Source: Gammaproteobacteria bacterium (GTDB lineage: Bacteria > Pseudomonadota > Gammaproteobacteria > Enterobacterales > Kangiellaceae). From it: a DNA stretch of 64,000 nucleotides. Position numbers and translations under genes: made by a program. The stretch spans positions 1 through 64,000 of the forward strand of contig JABXHY010000035.1 of assembly GCA_013373375.1 (NCBI GenBank). The letters are read 5' to 3'. Of the stretch, positions 26,301 through 36,591 are shown piece by piece. Below the pieces are notes generated by a model. It did not search any database and was not told the DNA's origin. It saw nothing but the letters and a program-made list of their open reading frames with translations. Position 1 is the stretch's first letter. Every line of letters starts with the position of its first letter.

Positions 26301-27635
26301 TTAACTCTGAGCAGTTTTTTTAAAAAAGTCTTTCACCAAAGATAAAGCTTCATTTTTATCGATGTTGTGTTGACGAGAAAACTGAGCCGCAATTTGCTTT
26401 AAAGAACGTTGACCATTAACTTGCTTTGCCAACTCCAGGTAAATCTGATGACTGTAAGCGATCGACTGGATTTGTCTTGTATTAGGAATGGGCTGTTCGG
26501 AATCCAGAAGCCAATTCGGCAAATTTTGTAAGTCTTGAGATTGCTTTACATGTTTAACTTTTTTCGCTCGCCAAGACCAAACCGTTTCAACTCGGTGTCC
26601 AGCATTATACGGTGACTTCAAATAAGCCATTTCAGTATGATGAACAGCTTCCACTTCAAAGCCTGCCTCTGCAGCGACATGCTTAATTTCTTCTGGTGAA
26701 TAACACAGACTATCTCGAGCTTGTTGAAAAACCAAGCTACCAAAATTGACCCAGTAACCGCCTATTGGTAAATAATGATTTATTGCCGCCAGAAACTTTT
26801 CTAGCGCGAAAGGCTGAATATCAATTAGCCAAGGTGTTACGACAGTATCGACTGACTCTGGCTTTAAAGCGGGTTTTACAGCATCTGCAAATAGTAAGTG
26901 AAAATTGTCAGGAGCATTGATTGGCTCAATCTTATGGCTTATCGCAACAGCATCTAAGCTTTTAGGGTGCATTGGAAACTCATCTATCTCCAGTCCATTA
27001 CCGAATAAAATTTCTTTAGCTGCAAAAATAAGGAGCGGATTAATATCACTCGCAATAGTTAACTTGGGATTAGTATGGCAATGCAAATCAAAAGCTAACT
27101 TACCACTCCCCGCACCGAGCACCAAAATTTTCTCAGGTGAATAACCGCTGAGAGCCTCTACAACAACTGACGCTGAATCCTGATTCTCTTGTTCTCCCCA
27201 TACCCAATCGCGATAGAGATTGGCTTCATAACTTAGTAAGTTTTGAGTCGTTGGAGCTCTGTCACTTAACGCATCATTGATCGGCTTTCCACTAACTTTA
27301 GCCGTTAAAATTGGCGCAATGAGCGATGATATGGTTAATTGAAAAGACTTTTTGTGCTGTAAGAGTTTTTGCAATCGTTGCAAAGTAAAACCTGTCGATT
27401 TTTTGCAGGCATGTTCAAGCTGTTGAATTTCAGCACTTAACACTTGCTGGAAGTGGTTAAGCTTAATACTCCAATCCACCATCGAGTGTAGAGGATTCGG
27501 CAATAACCAGGGAATCCCATTAATTATTGGATAGTGCTCTCCTTGCTCTGAGCGTAACTGAACACCGTCCTCCGAAATACCTGAGCGAGTCTTTGGGCAG
27601 TAAAGTAGATCGATAAAATCAGTATGAGCAGACAT
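26301..27635 (-). CDS. Three-part SAM methyltransferase (Trm112-like + N2227-like + PqqD-like)
   Basis: The 444-residue protein opens with a Trm112/YcaR-like segment (DLLYCPKTRSGI ... YPIINGIPWLLP, about 8-46), though only one Cys of the zinc knuckle is present. The central class I methyltransferase domain has motif I KILVLGAGSGKLAFDL (169-184) and GGYWVNFGSLVFQQ (292-305), which resembles the N2227 family that includes carnosine N-methyltransferase. The C-terminal 75 residues (QIYLELAKQVNGQRSLKQIA) resemble a PqqD-type peptide-binding helix-turn-helix. The methyl acceptor is unknown. It converges on the orphan F gene. Confidence 0.75.
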   Translation of the reverse strand: MSAHTDFIDLLYCPKTRSGISEDGVQLRSEQGEHYPIINGIPWLLPNPLHSMVDWSIKLNHFQQVLSAEIQQLEHACKKSTGFTLQRLQKLLQHKKSFQLTISSLIAPILTAKVSGKPINDALSDRAPTTQNLLSYEANLYRDWVWGEQENQDSASVVVEALSGYSPEKILVLGAGSGKLAFDLHCHTNPKLTIASDINPLLIFAAKEILFGNGLEIDEFPMHPKSLDAVAISHKIEPINAPDNFHLLFADAVKPALKPESVDTVVTPWLIDIQPFALEKFLAAINHYLPIGGYWVNFGSLVFQQARDSLCYSPEEIKHVAAEAGFEVEAVHHTEMAYLKSPYNAGHRVETVWSWRAKKVKHVKQSQDLQNLPNWLLDSEQPIPNTRQIQSIAYSHQIYLELAKQVNGQRSLKQIAAQFSRQHNIDKNEALSLVKDFFKKTAQS

Positions 27636-27798
27636 AATCCATCTTAATTAAGTGAAAAAGAAGAGCGTGATAGAAAAAACTTACCTAACGCCTTTGATTG
27701 TACAGAGATAATAATAGCACCTTCGAACTATCATGAAATGACAATTGCTTCAAAAAACCAATAAAACTTTTTAAATTCAAAGCTCGCTATTTTAATAT

Positions 27799-28419
27799 TC
27801 AGCAGTAATAAAAAGCCTCAAGAAATAACTCTGGCTTTTCCGACTGCTGCTTATCACTTTGTAATTGCTTTAAAACGCCACCAAAAGTATGCTCTTTTGG
27901 TTCCAATACATTATCATTTTTTGCATGAGCAATAATGCACTTCTGCTCTGATAAATTGTCATATACTTCATAAACATTATACTTTTCCATTATCGGAATC
28001 ATACTAAACGTCATGACTTTTCCTGCCATAATTGGAATCATAATAAAGCCTGACAACTTTGTTTTATCATCAATGAATTTTGGTACGCCTTTAATAAGGG
28101 TCGCTTCGCCTGAAGTACCTTGGGACTTTGCCTCACTTGGAGAATAAAATTTAGGAGCATATTCTGAGTAGAGTTGTCGTAAATCCGGAGACATTGCACT
28201 TTTGATTTGTTGCTTGTCACTTTCATCTAATTGAGACAGTGCCAGTTCAAAAAATAAAAACATTCGCTGACGATCACCAATTACGCCAGCTACTTTACTG
28301 AGTTCTGCCGAGTCGACTAAACCGTCACCCGCTTTAGAAAAAAAGTTATAAAATCGACCTCCATTATCCAGGGTGGTCAAAGCAGTCTGCAGAGATGAGT
28401 AAGGTTCAATATGTTTCAT
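27799..28419 (-). CDS. Hypothetical protein with one EF-hand-like loop
   Basis: This 206-residue protein matches no family I know. It has no signal peptide. Near residues 27-42 the stretch FFSKAGDGLVDSAEL resembles an EF-hand loop with the Gly6, hydrophobic 8, Asp9 and Glu12 positions kept, but positions 1 and 3 are not acidic, so calcium binding is doubtful. The centre is hydrophobic and Met-rich (GFIMIPIMAGKVMTFSMIPIM). It ends in FYYC. The gene stands alone on the minus strand, with a Fur-box-like sequence about 90 bp upstream. Confidence 0.6.
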   Translation of the reverse strand: MKHIEPYSSLQTALTTLDNGGRFYNFFSKAGDGLVDSAELSKVAGVIGDRQRMFLFFELALSQLDESDKQQIKSAMSPDLRQLYSEYAPKFYSPSEAKSQGTSGEATLIKGVPKFIDDKTKLSGFIMIPIMAGKVMTFSMIPIMEKYNVYEVYDNLSEQKCIIAHAKNDNVLEPKEHTFGGVLKQLQSDKQQSEKPELFLEAFYYC

Positions 28420-28508
28420 AGTTTCTCACTATTTCACAACTTATGAGGTTTGATTCTCAACTTCATTCTTGCTAATTTTTTTGGCTGAGTGTTGGGTAAG
28501 TCTATGGA

Positions 28509-28523
28509 TGATAATCAATCTCA
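28509..28523. promoter_or_regulatory. Fur-box-like sequence
   Basis: TGATAATCAATCTCA matches the 7-1-7 Fur pattern TGATAATnATTATCA at 12 of 14 defined positions. It lies in the 385-bp divergent space (28420-28804) between the EF-hand-like gene and the DUF2959 gene, which otherwise holds only the promoter noted next. Confidence 0.35.
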
Positions 28524-28735
28524 GTATTGAAACCAATATCAATTAACCTATAACAATAAACCTACATAAATTAACTAATTTCGAGTAATTCATGATTTGT
28601 AATTGATATGATTAAAATTCGCACATTACTTAATCCATCCTAACCCGATCCGCAAAATATTACCAGTCAGAGCAAGGTAAAGGTAAGCTTTGAACTGCAT
28701 TGGTTTAAAAAGGCCAGTGTTGTAACTCGACAAAT

Positions 28736-28765
28736 ACGACAATATTTGGTTATCTTAGCTAGAAT
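28736..28765 (+). promoter_or_regulatory. Probable sigma-70 promoter of the DUF2959 gene
   Basis: ACGACA and TAGAAT are spaced 18 bp apart, 39 bp upstream of the start codon. The -10 matches five of six consensus bases and the -35 four. Confidence 0.4.
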
Positions 28766-28804
28766 CACTACCTTATTTTAAAGAGTTAAAGCTCAGGATC
28801 ACCC

Positions 28805-29461
28805 ATGCAAACCAGTAAATCCACGACACGAATTATATCAATCTCATTTTTCACATTAGCTCTTCTAGGATGTCAGTCCGCCTACTATGGCGCATTAGAA
28901 AAAGTAGGAATACACAAACGTGATGTTATGGTTTCACGGGTAGAAAGTGCTAACGAAACACAACTAGAAGCCAAGCAACAATTCCAAACGGCGCTACAAA
29001 AATTTAAGTCCGTACGACAATTTAATGGTGGTAATCTCGAAAATATTTATGAAACGTTAAACGATGAGTATGAGACTAGTGCTGCTTTAGCAGACAAAAT
29101 TAACAGTCGGATAAACGACATTGAAAGCGTTTCAGATGCGTTATTTGAAGAGTGGGAAAAAGAACTCAGCGAATATACGAGCGAATCATTAAAACAAAAA
29201 AGCGCTCAACAGTTAACAAAAACAAAAAGCCAATACCGTCGCTTAATCCGAGCTATGAAAAATGCAGAAACAAGCATGAAACCTGTGTTAAACGTATTTA
29301 AAGATCAAGTGCTTTTTCTTAAGCATAATTTAAATGCTCAAGCTATAGCGTCCTTAAAAGGTGAGTTGAATAATATCGAGTCAAATGTCGCGACATTAAT
29401 CAAACAAATGAATAAGTCGATTGATGAAGCGAATCAGTTTATTAAAACGATGAGTCAGTAA
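28805..29461 (+). CDS. DUF2959 lipoprotein
   Basis: The 218-residue protein has a lipoprotein signal ending in LLGCQSAYYGALEKVG, which is typical of DUF2959 proteins. The rest is almost all alpha-helical and strongly charged, with heptad-like coiled coils (about 45-75, 95-135, 150-215). No enzymatic motif is visible. It is a predicted outer- or inner-membrane-anchored periplasmic protein of unknown role. It ends at a shared terminator facing purL. Confidence 0.85.
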   Translation: MQTSKSTTRIISISFFTLALLGCQSAYYGALEKVGIHKRDVMVSRVESANETQLEAKQQFQTALQKFKSVRQFNGGNLENIYETLNDEYETSAALADKINSRINDIESVSDALFEEWEKELSEYTSESLKQKSAQQLTKTKSQYRRLIRAMKNAETSMKPVLNVFKDQVLFLKHNLNAQAIASLKGELNNIESNVATLIKQMNKSIDEANQFIKTMSQ

Positions 29462-29476
29462 TAAAAGAGGTTAATG

Positions 29477-29504
29477 AAAAAAGCCGGCGTCTGCCGGCTT
29501 TTTT
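29477..29504. terminator. Bidirectional terminator between DUF2959 gene and purL
   Basis: AAAAAAGCCGGC and GCCGGCTTTTTT form a 12-bp stem around a GTCT loop between two convergent genes. Confidence 0.93.
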
Positions 29505-29511
29505 GCTTAAA

Positions 29512-32500
29512 TTACCCCACCCAACGGCGAGCATTTCGAAACATTCTGGCCCAAGGTCCATCTTCACCCCATTCTGAAGGGCTCCAGCTATTTTGAACAC
29601 TCCGCTGAACTCGCTCTGGATGTGGCATCATAATGGTAACTCGTCCACTTTCATTGGTAAGCGCGGTAATTCCATAAGGAGAACCGTTTGGATTAGCAGG
29701 ATACTGCTCAGCCTGCTGCCCATAATTGTCAATAAAACGAGCTGCTATTAAACCACTCTCATTGGTTGTCTTAGCCGCAACACTTGAAGAAAACTCAGCT
29801 CTACCTTCTCCATGTGACACTGCAATAGGTAACTCAGAGCCTTCCATACCCGTTAAAAATATTGAAGGCGACGGTTCCACTTTTACCATAGCGAAACGTG
29901 CTTCAAACTGTTCCGATTTGTTTCGAACAAAGTGTGGCCAATGGTCAGTTCCGGGGATTAACTCTTTCAAGTTCGACAGCATTTGGCAACCATTACAAAT
30001 ACCAAGCGCGAATGCATCTTCTCTTTGGAAAAAAGCAGCAAATTGCTCGCGTGCCACAGGGTTAAATAAAATTGATTTTGCCCAGCCCTCACCAGCGCCG
30101 AGTACATCACCGTAAGAAAAGCCACCGCAAGCAACTAGTCCTTTAAACTTATCTAAAGTTACTCGACCTGCAAGAATATCGCTCATATGAACATCAATTG
30201 CAGTAAAGCCTGCTTTTAAAAATGCCGCAGCCATTTCGAGGTGACTGTTAACACCTTGCTCTCTTAAAATCGCAACCAAAGGTTTATCGGAGGTGAGTTC
30301 AGAAGTAATATCTTCCGATGGATCGAACGTGAGCTTCGGCGTTATTCCTGGATTAAATTCATCAAGTTTCGCCATATACTCTTGCTCGGCACATTCAGGA
30401 TTGTCTCTCATTGACTGCATCTTGAAAGTCGTTTCTGACCAGATTTTTTTCAAGTCAATCATGCGCTCATCAATCAAAGATGTACCTTCACAAATAACAG
30501 TGACTCGCTTATGACTGCCAACAGTTCCAATTTTATGAGTCATATCGGACAAATTAAACTGAGCAATAACCGCATCAACTTTTGCTCGATCGCTTGAGCG
30601 AATCTGAATCACCGCACCCAACTCTTCATTAAATAAAATATCGAGTCCGTTGTCCGACAATTCAGATAAATCAACATCAACACCTGTGTGACCAGCAAAT
30701 GCCATTTCAACAAGCGTTGTCGCAAGTCCGCCGTCACTTCGATCATGGTAAGCCTGAATGAGCTTTTGCTCATTTAGCAGCTGAACGGCATCGAAAAAGT
30801 TTTTCAATGACTGCGGATCGTCAACATCTGGAACTGTCTCTCCAAGTTGATTGTAAACCTGCGCTAATGCAGACGCACCAAGACGATTTTGTCCTTTACC
30901 TAGATCGATTAATAAAAGTTCTGTGTCGCCTAGGTCTGTTTTTAACTGTGGTGTTAATGACTTACGAATATCCAGCACTGGCGCAAAACCTGTAATGATC
31001 AACGACATAGGCGCAGTAACTGATCGATGCTCTCCATCTTGTTGCCAAACCGTTCGCATTGACATTGAGTCTTTACCAACCGGTATCGTTATTCCCAGCG
31101 CCGGACAAAGTTCCATTCCAATAGCTTCGACCGCTTCGTATAAATTTGCATCTTCACCATTAAATCCTGCCGCACACATCCAATTCGCAGATAAACGGAC
31201 TTTCGAAAGGTCGCTTATGCGAGCAGCGGCTATATTAGTAATTGCCTCACCAACGGCCATTCGAGCCGATGCAGCTGCATTTAACAAAGCAGCAGGAGTA
31301 CGCTCTCCCATTGCCATGGCTTCACCGGTGTATGCCTGTAGAGTCGACGCAGTCACTGCACAATCCGCCACTGGTACTTGCCATGGACCTACCATCTGAT
31401 CGCGATTGACCAGGCCGCCAACCGTTCGATCGCCAATGGAAATTAAGAAAGTCTTATCGGCAACCGCTGGCAAAGACAGAACACGCTCAAGCGCAGAAGA
31501 AACATCATCTTCAATCTTCAACGGTTGTTTTGGAGAAATAATTGATTGAGCTTCACGATGCATTTTCGGTGGCTTGCCAAACAAGACATCCATCGGCAAG
31601 TCGATTGGCTTATTGTCAAACTCTTCATCTGTAAGAGTTAAATGCAAAGCTTCTGTTGCTTCACCGACTATAGCGAAAGGACATCTTTCTCGCTCACAGA
31701 TTTCTGTAAAACGCTCCACACTCTCCGGTTTAATCGCTAACACATAGCGCTCTTGCGCTTCGTTACACCAAATTTCAACTGGGCTCATTCCGGGTTCGTC
31801 ATTCGGTACTCGACGGAGCTCAAATCGGCCACCTTTCTCACCATCGTGAACCAATTCTGGAATGGCGTTAGAGAGTCCACCAGCTCCAACGTCGTGAATA
31901 AATTCGATCGGATTCTGATCCATCGACCAGCAAGTGTCGATAACTTCCTGACAGCGACGCTCTATTTCTGGGTTATCGCGTTGTACTGATGCAAAGTCCA
32001 AATCTTCCTGGCTAGTACCAGAAGCCATCGAAGAGGCAGCGCCTCCACCAAGCCCGATTAACATGGCCGGTCCACCTAGAACGACAACTTTGTACCCATC
32101 TTTTATTTCATTTTTTTCCACATGCTGAGCGCGAATATTACCCATTCCGCCAGCAATCATAATGGGTTTGTGATAACCCCGAACTTCTTTACCGTAGGAA
32201 AACTCATGAGCTTGCTCGTAGGTTCTAAAATAACCACAAACGTTTGGTCGGCCGAATTCATTATTAAATGCAGCGCCTCCAATAGGCCCTTCTAACATAA
32301 TATCGAGTGCCGAAACGATTCGCTCAGGCTTACCGTATTCAATTTCCCAAGGCTGTACCAACTGTGGAATTTTCAAATTCGACACGCTAAACCCGGTCAA
32401 ACCAACCTTTGGCTTGCCGCCTATTCCTGTCGCCCCCTCATCACGAATTTCACCACCGGATCCGGTCGCCGCGCCGGGGAAAGGTGAAATCGCAGTAGGA

Positions 32501-33399
32501 TGATTATGAGTTTCCACTTTCATTAAGATATGGACTGGCTCCAGGTGATATTCATATTCGTGGGAATCTGCATCCGGCCATAACCGAGGTTGCTCAAACC
32601 CTTCGATTACCGCGGCATTATCACGGTAAGCCGACAAAACACCTTCATGACCAACTTCGTAAGTGTTTTTAATCATCTTGAACAACGAACGTTGTTTGTC
32701 TTCACCATCAATGGTCCAGGACGCATTAAATATCTTGTGACGACAGTGTTCGGAGTTAGCTTGAGCGAACATCATCAACTCAACGTCGACTGGATTTCGA
32801 TTCAACCCTTGAAATTGTTCTACTAAATAATCTATTTCGTCATCGGCAAGTGCCAAGCCCAGCGATTCATTGGCTTGCTCCAGCGCTGCTTTACCGCCAC
32901 TTAAAATATCGACAGTGGTAAATGGCTTTGGCTTCTCGGCTTGAAACAGCACTTCGGCTTCTGAAAACTCGCGAAATACAGCTTCGACCATACGATCGTG
33001 CAAAAATGTTTGCGCTTGCTGAAGCTGCTCGTCACTGAGCGATCCTTGAGTTTGCTCTAACAAATAAAAAGCAATACCTCTCTCCAACCGTCGAACTTTA
33101 CTTAATCCACAGTTATGAGCTATGTCTGTTGCTTTTGAAGACCAAGGAGAAATAGTGCCAGGTCTGGGAACAACCACTCGGAGAGCGCCTTCGGGTTCAT
33201 GACTCGGTATCGAGGGCCCATAAGTTAGCAATCGCTCCAGCGTGGCTCGCTCAGTTGGGTCTAAGTCACTTGAAATATCAGCGAAATGTACAAACTCCGC
33301 ATAAATTTCACCGACAGGAATGTCGCTTTCTTGGCAATTCTTCAGTATTTTGTTTAACCGAAAATCAGAAAAGGCGGGGGCTCCACGCAGGATCAACAT
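29512..33399 (-). CDS. purL: Phosphoribosylformylglycinamidine synthase
   Basis: PurL (FGAR amidotransferase) makes FGAM from FGAR, glutamine and ATP in step four of purine synthesis. The 1295-residue length equals that of the large single-chain gammaproteobacterial enzyme. Visible are the N-terminal domain, the linker and ATP-binding synthetase repeats ([29 protein letters not shown]), and the C-terminal glutaminase with the nucleophile in [11 protein letters not shown] and the catalytic MPHPERVQR. The gene is single, with its own likely promoter. Confidence 0.98.
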   Translation of the reverse strand: MLILRGAPAFSDFRLNKILKNCQESDIPVGEIYAEFVHFADISSDLDPTERATLERLLTYGPSIPSHEPEGALRVVVPRPGTISPWSSKATDIAHNCGLSKVRRLERGIAFYLLEQTQGSLSDEQLQQAQTFLHDRMVEAVFREFSEAEVLFQAEKPKPFTTVDILSGGKAALEQANESLGLALADDEIDYLVEQFQGLNRNPVDVELMMFAQANSEHCRHKIFNASWTIDGEDKQRSLFKMIKNTYEVGHEGVLSAYRDNAAVIEGFEQPRLWPDADSHEYEYHLEPVHILMKVETHNHPTAISPFPGAATGSGGEIRDEGATGIGGKPKVGLTGFSVSNLKIPQLVQPWEIEYGKPERIVSALDIMLEGPIGGAAFNNEFGRPNVCGYFRTYEQAHEFSYGKEVRGYHKPIMIAGGMGNIRAQHVEKNEIKDGYKVVVLGGPAMLIGLGGGAASSMASGTSQEDLDFASVQRDNPEIERRCQEVIDTCWSMDQNPIEFIHDVGAGGLSNAIPELVHDGEKGGRFELRRVPNDEPGMSPVEIWCNEAQERYVLAIKPESVERFTEICERERCPFAIVGEATEALHLTLTDEEFDNKPIDLPMDVLFGKPPKMHREAQSIISPKQPLKIEDDVSSALERVLSLPAVADKTFLISIGDRTVGGLVNRDQMVGPWQVPVADCAVTASTLQAYTGEAMAMGERTPAALLNAAASARMAVGEAITNIAAARISDLSKVRLSANWMCAAGFNGEDANLYEAVEAIGMELCPALGITIPVGKDSMSMRTVWQQDGEHRSVTAPMSLIITGFAPVLDIRKSLTPQLKTDLGDTELLLIDLGKGQNRLGASALAQVYNQLGETVPDVDDPQSLKNFFDAVQLLNEQKLIQAYHDRSDGGLATTLVEMAFAGHTGVDVDLSELSDNGLDILFNEELGAVIQIRSSDRAKVDAVIAQFNLSDMTHKIGTVGSHKRVTVICEGTSLIDERMIDLKKIWSETTFKMQSMRDNPECAEQEYMAKLDEFNPGITPKLTFDPSEDITSELTSDKPLVAILREQGVNSHLEMAAAFLKAGFTAIDVHMSDILAGRVTLDKFKGLVACGGFSYGDVLGAGEGWAKSILFNPVAREQFAAFFQREDAFALGICNGCQMLSNLKELIPGTDHWPHFVRNKSEQFEARFAMVKVEPSPSIFLTGMEGSELPIAVSHGEGRAEFSSSVAAKTTNESGLIAARFIDNYGQQAEQYPANPNGSPYGITALTNESGRVTIMMPHPERVQRSVQNSWSPSEWGEDGPWARMFRNARRWVG

Positions 33400-33466
33400 C
33401 TGGTCTACTCTCTATTAGGTGCGGCTGGTGTAATGTCAAAGGACATCAGGTATTGATTGAGGCGCA

Positions 33467-33495
33467 ATTCTACTGCAATTGACTGATTTTGATAA
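33467..33495 (-). promoter_or_regulatory. Probable purL promoter
   Basis: On the minus strand TTATCA and TAGAAT are 17 bp apart, and the -10 lies 68 bp upstream of the purL start. No clear PurR box is seen. Confidence 0.45.
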
Positions 33496-33664
33496 GATCT
33501 GAGCACCCTTAGAATCAAATAATTACTCGATCTAGAGCCATATTCAGGCACCGTTCATCCAGTTTCGTTTAATTTTCACGCTACTTTTTCTTGCGATATT
33601 GCTTGTGAAAGCAGATAATTTAGTGACGCAATTCACAGAAATCTCGTAAAAGGATGCTCGAGCT

Positions 33665-35194
33665 ATGGCGTACATAAATGGGTTTAAAGCGAAATTAGGT
33701 GGTTATTTGAAACATTTAGCAGCATTTACAGCCACATTTGGAATTCTTCTACTGACGCTGACAGGATTGTCCGGCTGTCAGGACACTCAGCTGAATAAAT
33801 TAGAGCAAATCAAAAAGTCGGGGATTTTAAGAATCGCTACCCGTAACAGCCCGACAACCTATTACATCCAAAATGAATCAGCGGCAGGCGTTGAATATGA
33901 ACTCGCCACCGCTTTCGCCGAGCGACTGGGCGTCACCCCGGTATTTGTTGCAGAAGATAATTTATCGGATATCTTTAATGCACTCGACACCGGACGTGCT
34001 GATATCGCAGCCGCAGGATTAACAGCTTCCTCAGAACGAAAAAAACACTACCTTTTTGGCCCGCCCTACCAAGAAATTTCTGCAAAATTAGTTTTCAAGC
34101 AAGGTAAAAGTTGGCCACGGCACTTTGGCCAGTTAGACGGAGATTTAAGAGTTATCGCTAATTCGAGCCATGCTCACATGTTGCTCGATGTTAAAAAAGA
34201 GTTTTCTAATTTAAGCTGGCGTGAAACCGAGGAGCACACTCCAGAAGAGCTACTGGACATGGTGCTCGACGAGACGATCGACTACACCATTACGGATTCA
34301 GTCGAACTCAATCTAAACCGACGGTTTAAGACCGAACTCGCGATAGCATTTACAGTTGGCGATCCACAGCAACTTGCTTGGGCTTTACCGAAAAATAACG
34401 ATTATTCTTTACTTCAAGAGGTCGTGCAGTTTTTCGGCCAACAACAGCAGCAAGGAACGGTCGCTCAAGTAATCGATCAGTATTATGGACACGTCGATGA
34501 TTTTGATTACGTTGGAGCGAAAGCCTTTATGGAAGCCGCTCAAAGTGAACTAAAAGATTTTGAAGGTTATTTCAAACAAGCTGGCAATTCCACTGAACTC
34601 GACTGGCGTCTACTCGCTGCTATGGGTTACCAAGAATCTCACTGGAACCCCAAAGCTCGCTCTCATACTGGAGTGCGAGGAATGATGATGTTAACCAAGA
34701 ATACGGCAAAACAACTCGGTATAAAAAGCCGTCTTGATCCGCAACAGAGCATTGATGGTGGTGCTGAATATTTCAAATTAATGCATAGCCGAATACCAGA
34801 GCGAATTTCAGAGCCAGATAGAACCTGGCTAGCATTAGCGGCATACAATATTGGTTGGGGACATCTTGAAGATGCTCGAGTTATCACGGAACGACAAGGT
34901 GGTGACCCAGATAAATGGGTTGATGTAAAAGAACGCTTACCACTTCTTAAACAAAAAAAATATTATAAGCAAACCAAATACGGCTACGCTCGAGGTGACG
35001 AACCTGTACATTATGTTACTAATATAAGACGCTATTTCGATGTACTTGTTTGGTTAGACGAAGAGAAACCGCAATCTATAGACTTGCTCGACGCTGGAGA
35101 GATGATGGCAGACGCGAGACCCAATAATCAGAATGTCGAATCGGATAACACTTCTTCGAATTCAGACAGTGACGAAGCTAAAACGATAGATTAG
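33665..35194 (+). CDS. mltF: Membrane-bound lytic murein transglycosylase F
   Basis: MltF cleaves the MurNAc-GlcNAc bond of peptidoglycan to form 1,6-anhydro ends at the outer membrane. The 509-residue protein has a lipobox LSGC (Cys38), a family 3 solute-binding module (about 55-275), and a C-terminal SLT domain with catalytic Glu324 in MGYQESHWNP plus the GVRGMMMLT and AAYNIGWGH motifs. It is divergent from purL, as often seen. A Ser/Asn-rich tail of about 40 residues follows the catalytic domain. The ORF ends just before an intrinsic terminator. Confidence 0.96.
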   Translation: MAYINGFKAKLGGYLKHLAAFTATFGILLLTLTGLSGCQDTQLNKLEQIKKSGILRIATRNSPTTYYIQNESAAGVEYELATAFAERLGVTPVFVAEDNLSDIFNALDTGRADIAAAGLTASSERKKHYLFGPPYQEISAKLVFKQGKSWPRHFGQLDGDLRVIANSSHAHMLLDVKKEFSNLSWRETEEHTPEELLDMVLDETIDYTITDSVELNLNRRFKTELAIAFTVGDPQQLAWALPKNNDYSLLQEVVQFFGQQQQQGTVAQVIDQYYGHVDDFDYVGAKAFMEAAQSELKDFEGYFKQAGNSTELDWRLLAAMGYQESHWNPKARSHTGVRGMMMLTKNTAKQLGIKSRLDPQQSIDGGAEYFKLMHSRIPERISEPDRTWLALAAYNIGWGHLEDARVITERQGGDPDKWVDVKERLPLLKQKKYYKQTKYGYARGDEPVHYVTNIRRYFDVLVWLDEEKPQSIDLLDAGEMMADARPNNQNVESDNTSSNSDSDEAKTID

Positions 35195-35221
35195 TGTAAA
35201 AATGCATTAAACTCACCACAC

Positions 35222-35247
35222 AAAAAGGAGCGATTGCTCCTTTTTTT
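35222..35247 (+). terminator. Intrinsic terminator of mltF
   Basis: AAAAAGGAGC and GCTCCTTTTT form a 10-bp stem around GATT, followed by further T residues, 28 bp after the mltF stop. Confidence 0.92.
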
Positions 35248-35305
35248 AATTTGATGCAAATGCTTTAATACAACCCTTAAAAATTTTGACCCGTCAGGAA
35301 TAAAA

Positions 35306-35857
35306 ATGGGCAATCGACTTTCCAAGTTAGTCACAAAAACAGGCGATGACGGTACTACCGGAATTGGTTCGAATAAACGAGTCGCTAAAGACTCTGCGCG
35401 AATCGAAGCGATAGGTGTGGTTGATGAGCTAAACTCTACCATTGGCATGGTTTTGTCCTGCTGTAACAATCAAACAGTCAATGATGTTCTATCTCCAATT
35501 CAGCATATATTATTTAATCTTGGAGGAGAGCTGGCCATGCCAGAATATCAACTGGTTAAAGATGACGACCTGTTGAAAATCGAACAGCAAGTAGAAGAGC
35601 TCAATGGAGAATTGCCGCCTCTAAAAGAATTTATTTTGCCAAAAGGTGACTTAGCAACCACAACTTGTCATTTAGCACGCACAGTTTGTAGAAGAGCAGA
35701 AAGAAGGATGGTCACACTGGCTCGCGAAGAAACTATCTCAAAAACAGGACAGACTTATTTAAATCGTTTATCGGACTTACTATTTGTTTGTTGCCGGATA
35801 CTTGGCCAGTCTGCAGATGTAAAAGAAGAAATGTGGCAGTCCCATCGCACAAAATAA
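35306..35857 (+). CDS. Cob(I)alamin adenosyltransferase, PduO type
   Basis: The enzyme transfers the adenosyl group of ATP to cob(I)alamin to give coenzyme B12. The 183-residue protein has the ATP-binding N-terminus TKTGDDGTTG, the family Arg/Asp helices DSARIEAIGVVDELNS, and the C-terminal signature RTVCRRAERRMV and YLNRLSDLLFVCCR. It implies that an adenosylcobalamin-dependent enzyme exists elsewhere in the genome; none is seen here. It stands alone after the mltF terminator, with AGGA before the ATG. Confidence 0.94.
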   Translation: MGNRLSKLVTKTGDDGTTGIGSNKRVAKDSARIEAIGVVDELNSTIGMVLSCCNNQTVNDVLSPIQHILFNLGGELAMPEYQLVKDDDLLKIEQQVEELNGELPPLKEFILPKGDLATTTCHLARTVCRRAERRMVTLAREETISKTGQTYLNRLSDLLFVCCRILGQSADVKEEMWQSHRTK

Positions 35858-36022
35858 TAAAGCAACTGAAATTTCTCTATCTAAAAATTGAGACAGAAAA
35901 CACAATCTAAAGCAAGATAACAGGATAATGTTAAACAACTTTAGCTCAATTGTCGCGAGAGACGCAATTTCATCTTTTCTCAAAGTTTAATGGGTAAAAG
36001 CAAACTCACTTAGGAACACATT

Positions 36023-36223
36023 ATGAAATCATTAACACCTGCACTCTTGTCTATTTTTCTAATAATTGGATGCAGCGATAGCTCTCAAGAAGCAAAAGAA
36101 GACAATCCAATAATTCCTAAAAGTAGTTCAGAAACCCTAAAGAAAGCAAAAGAAGTCGAGCAAAAACTTAAAGAAGCTGCAGAAAAAAGAAAAGCACAAA
36201 TTGAAAATTCAGAAACTGACTAA
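36023..36223 (+). CDS. Small helical lipoprotein
   Basis: The 66-residue product has a lipoprotein signal ending in IIGCSDSS and a mature part of about 48 residues dominated by a Lys/Glu-rich helix (LKKAKEVEQKLKEAAEKRK). A TAGGA ribosome-binding site precedes the ATG. Nothing indicates its function; the composition suggests a short coiled-coil periplasmic peptide anchored in a membrane. The signal, start site and codon pattern argue that it is real. Confidence 0.65.
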   Translation: MKSLTPALLSIFLIIGCSDSSQEAKEDNPIIPKSSSETLKKAKEVEQKLKEAAEKRKAQIENSETD

Positions 36224-36382
36224 ACCTGGCAGTAAAATAAACTAAAGTCGATTTACTTGAGTTAATCTTTTAGATTATAAAAATCTTTTTTATATTACAT
36301 CGACTTGATGAAAAGTAATATTTTAAAAGTCCATTAGAAAAAGCTTAAAGCTCAACTCGCTTTTTAGTTTTCACTCGACTCA

Positions 36383-36488
36383 GCAAAAAATCTCATATCG
36401 CCGAAATTAAAAAACAGTCACCATCTTCAAACCTGATATTTATCTGATATTGGCGAAATCAAGCACATTTCCTTGCAAAAAATCTCAT
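36383..36488. repeat. Paired 14-bp direct repeats upstream of the GGDEF/EAL gene
   Basis: GCAAAAAATCTCAT occurs at 36383 and 36475, 92 bp apart. Between them CTGATATT is repeated at close spacing. The repeats lie in a 368-bp AT-rich intergenic stretch (36224-36591) that otherwise shows no gene or RNA. They may be binding sites for a regulator. Confidence 0.6.
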
Positions 36489-36591
36489 TGAAAATTGTAG
36501 AATTGAGTCTTATTTTTCAACTTATCGAGTACGGCACTCTACTTTTCACTTTCCTTGTGGAGTACCTTAGTTTTACTTAAAAGAGATTCCC

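Noticed and set aside
30923-31399. 158-aa plus-strand ORF inside purL
   Set aside because: Antisense shadow of purL with no independent features.
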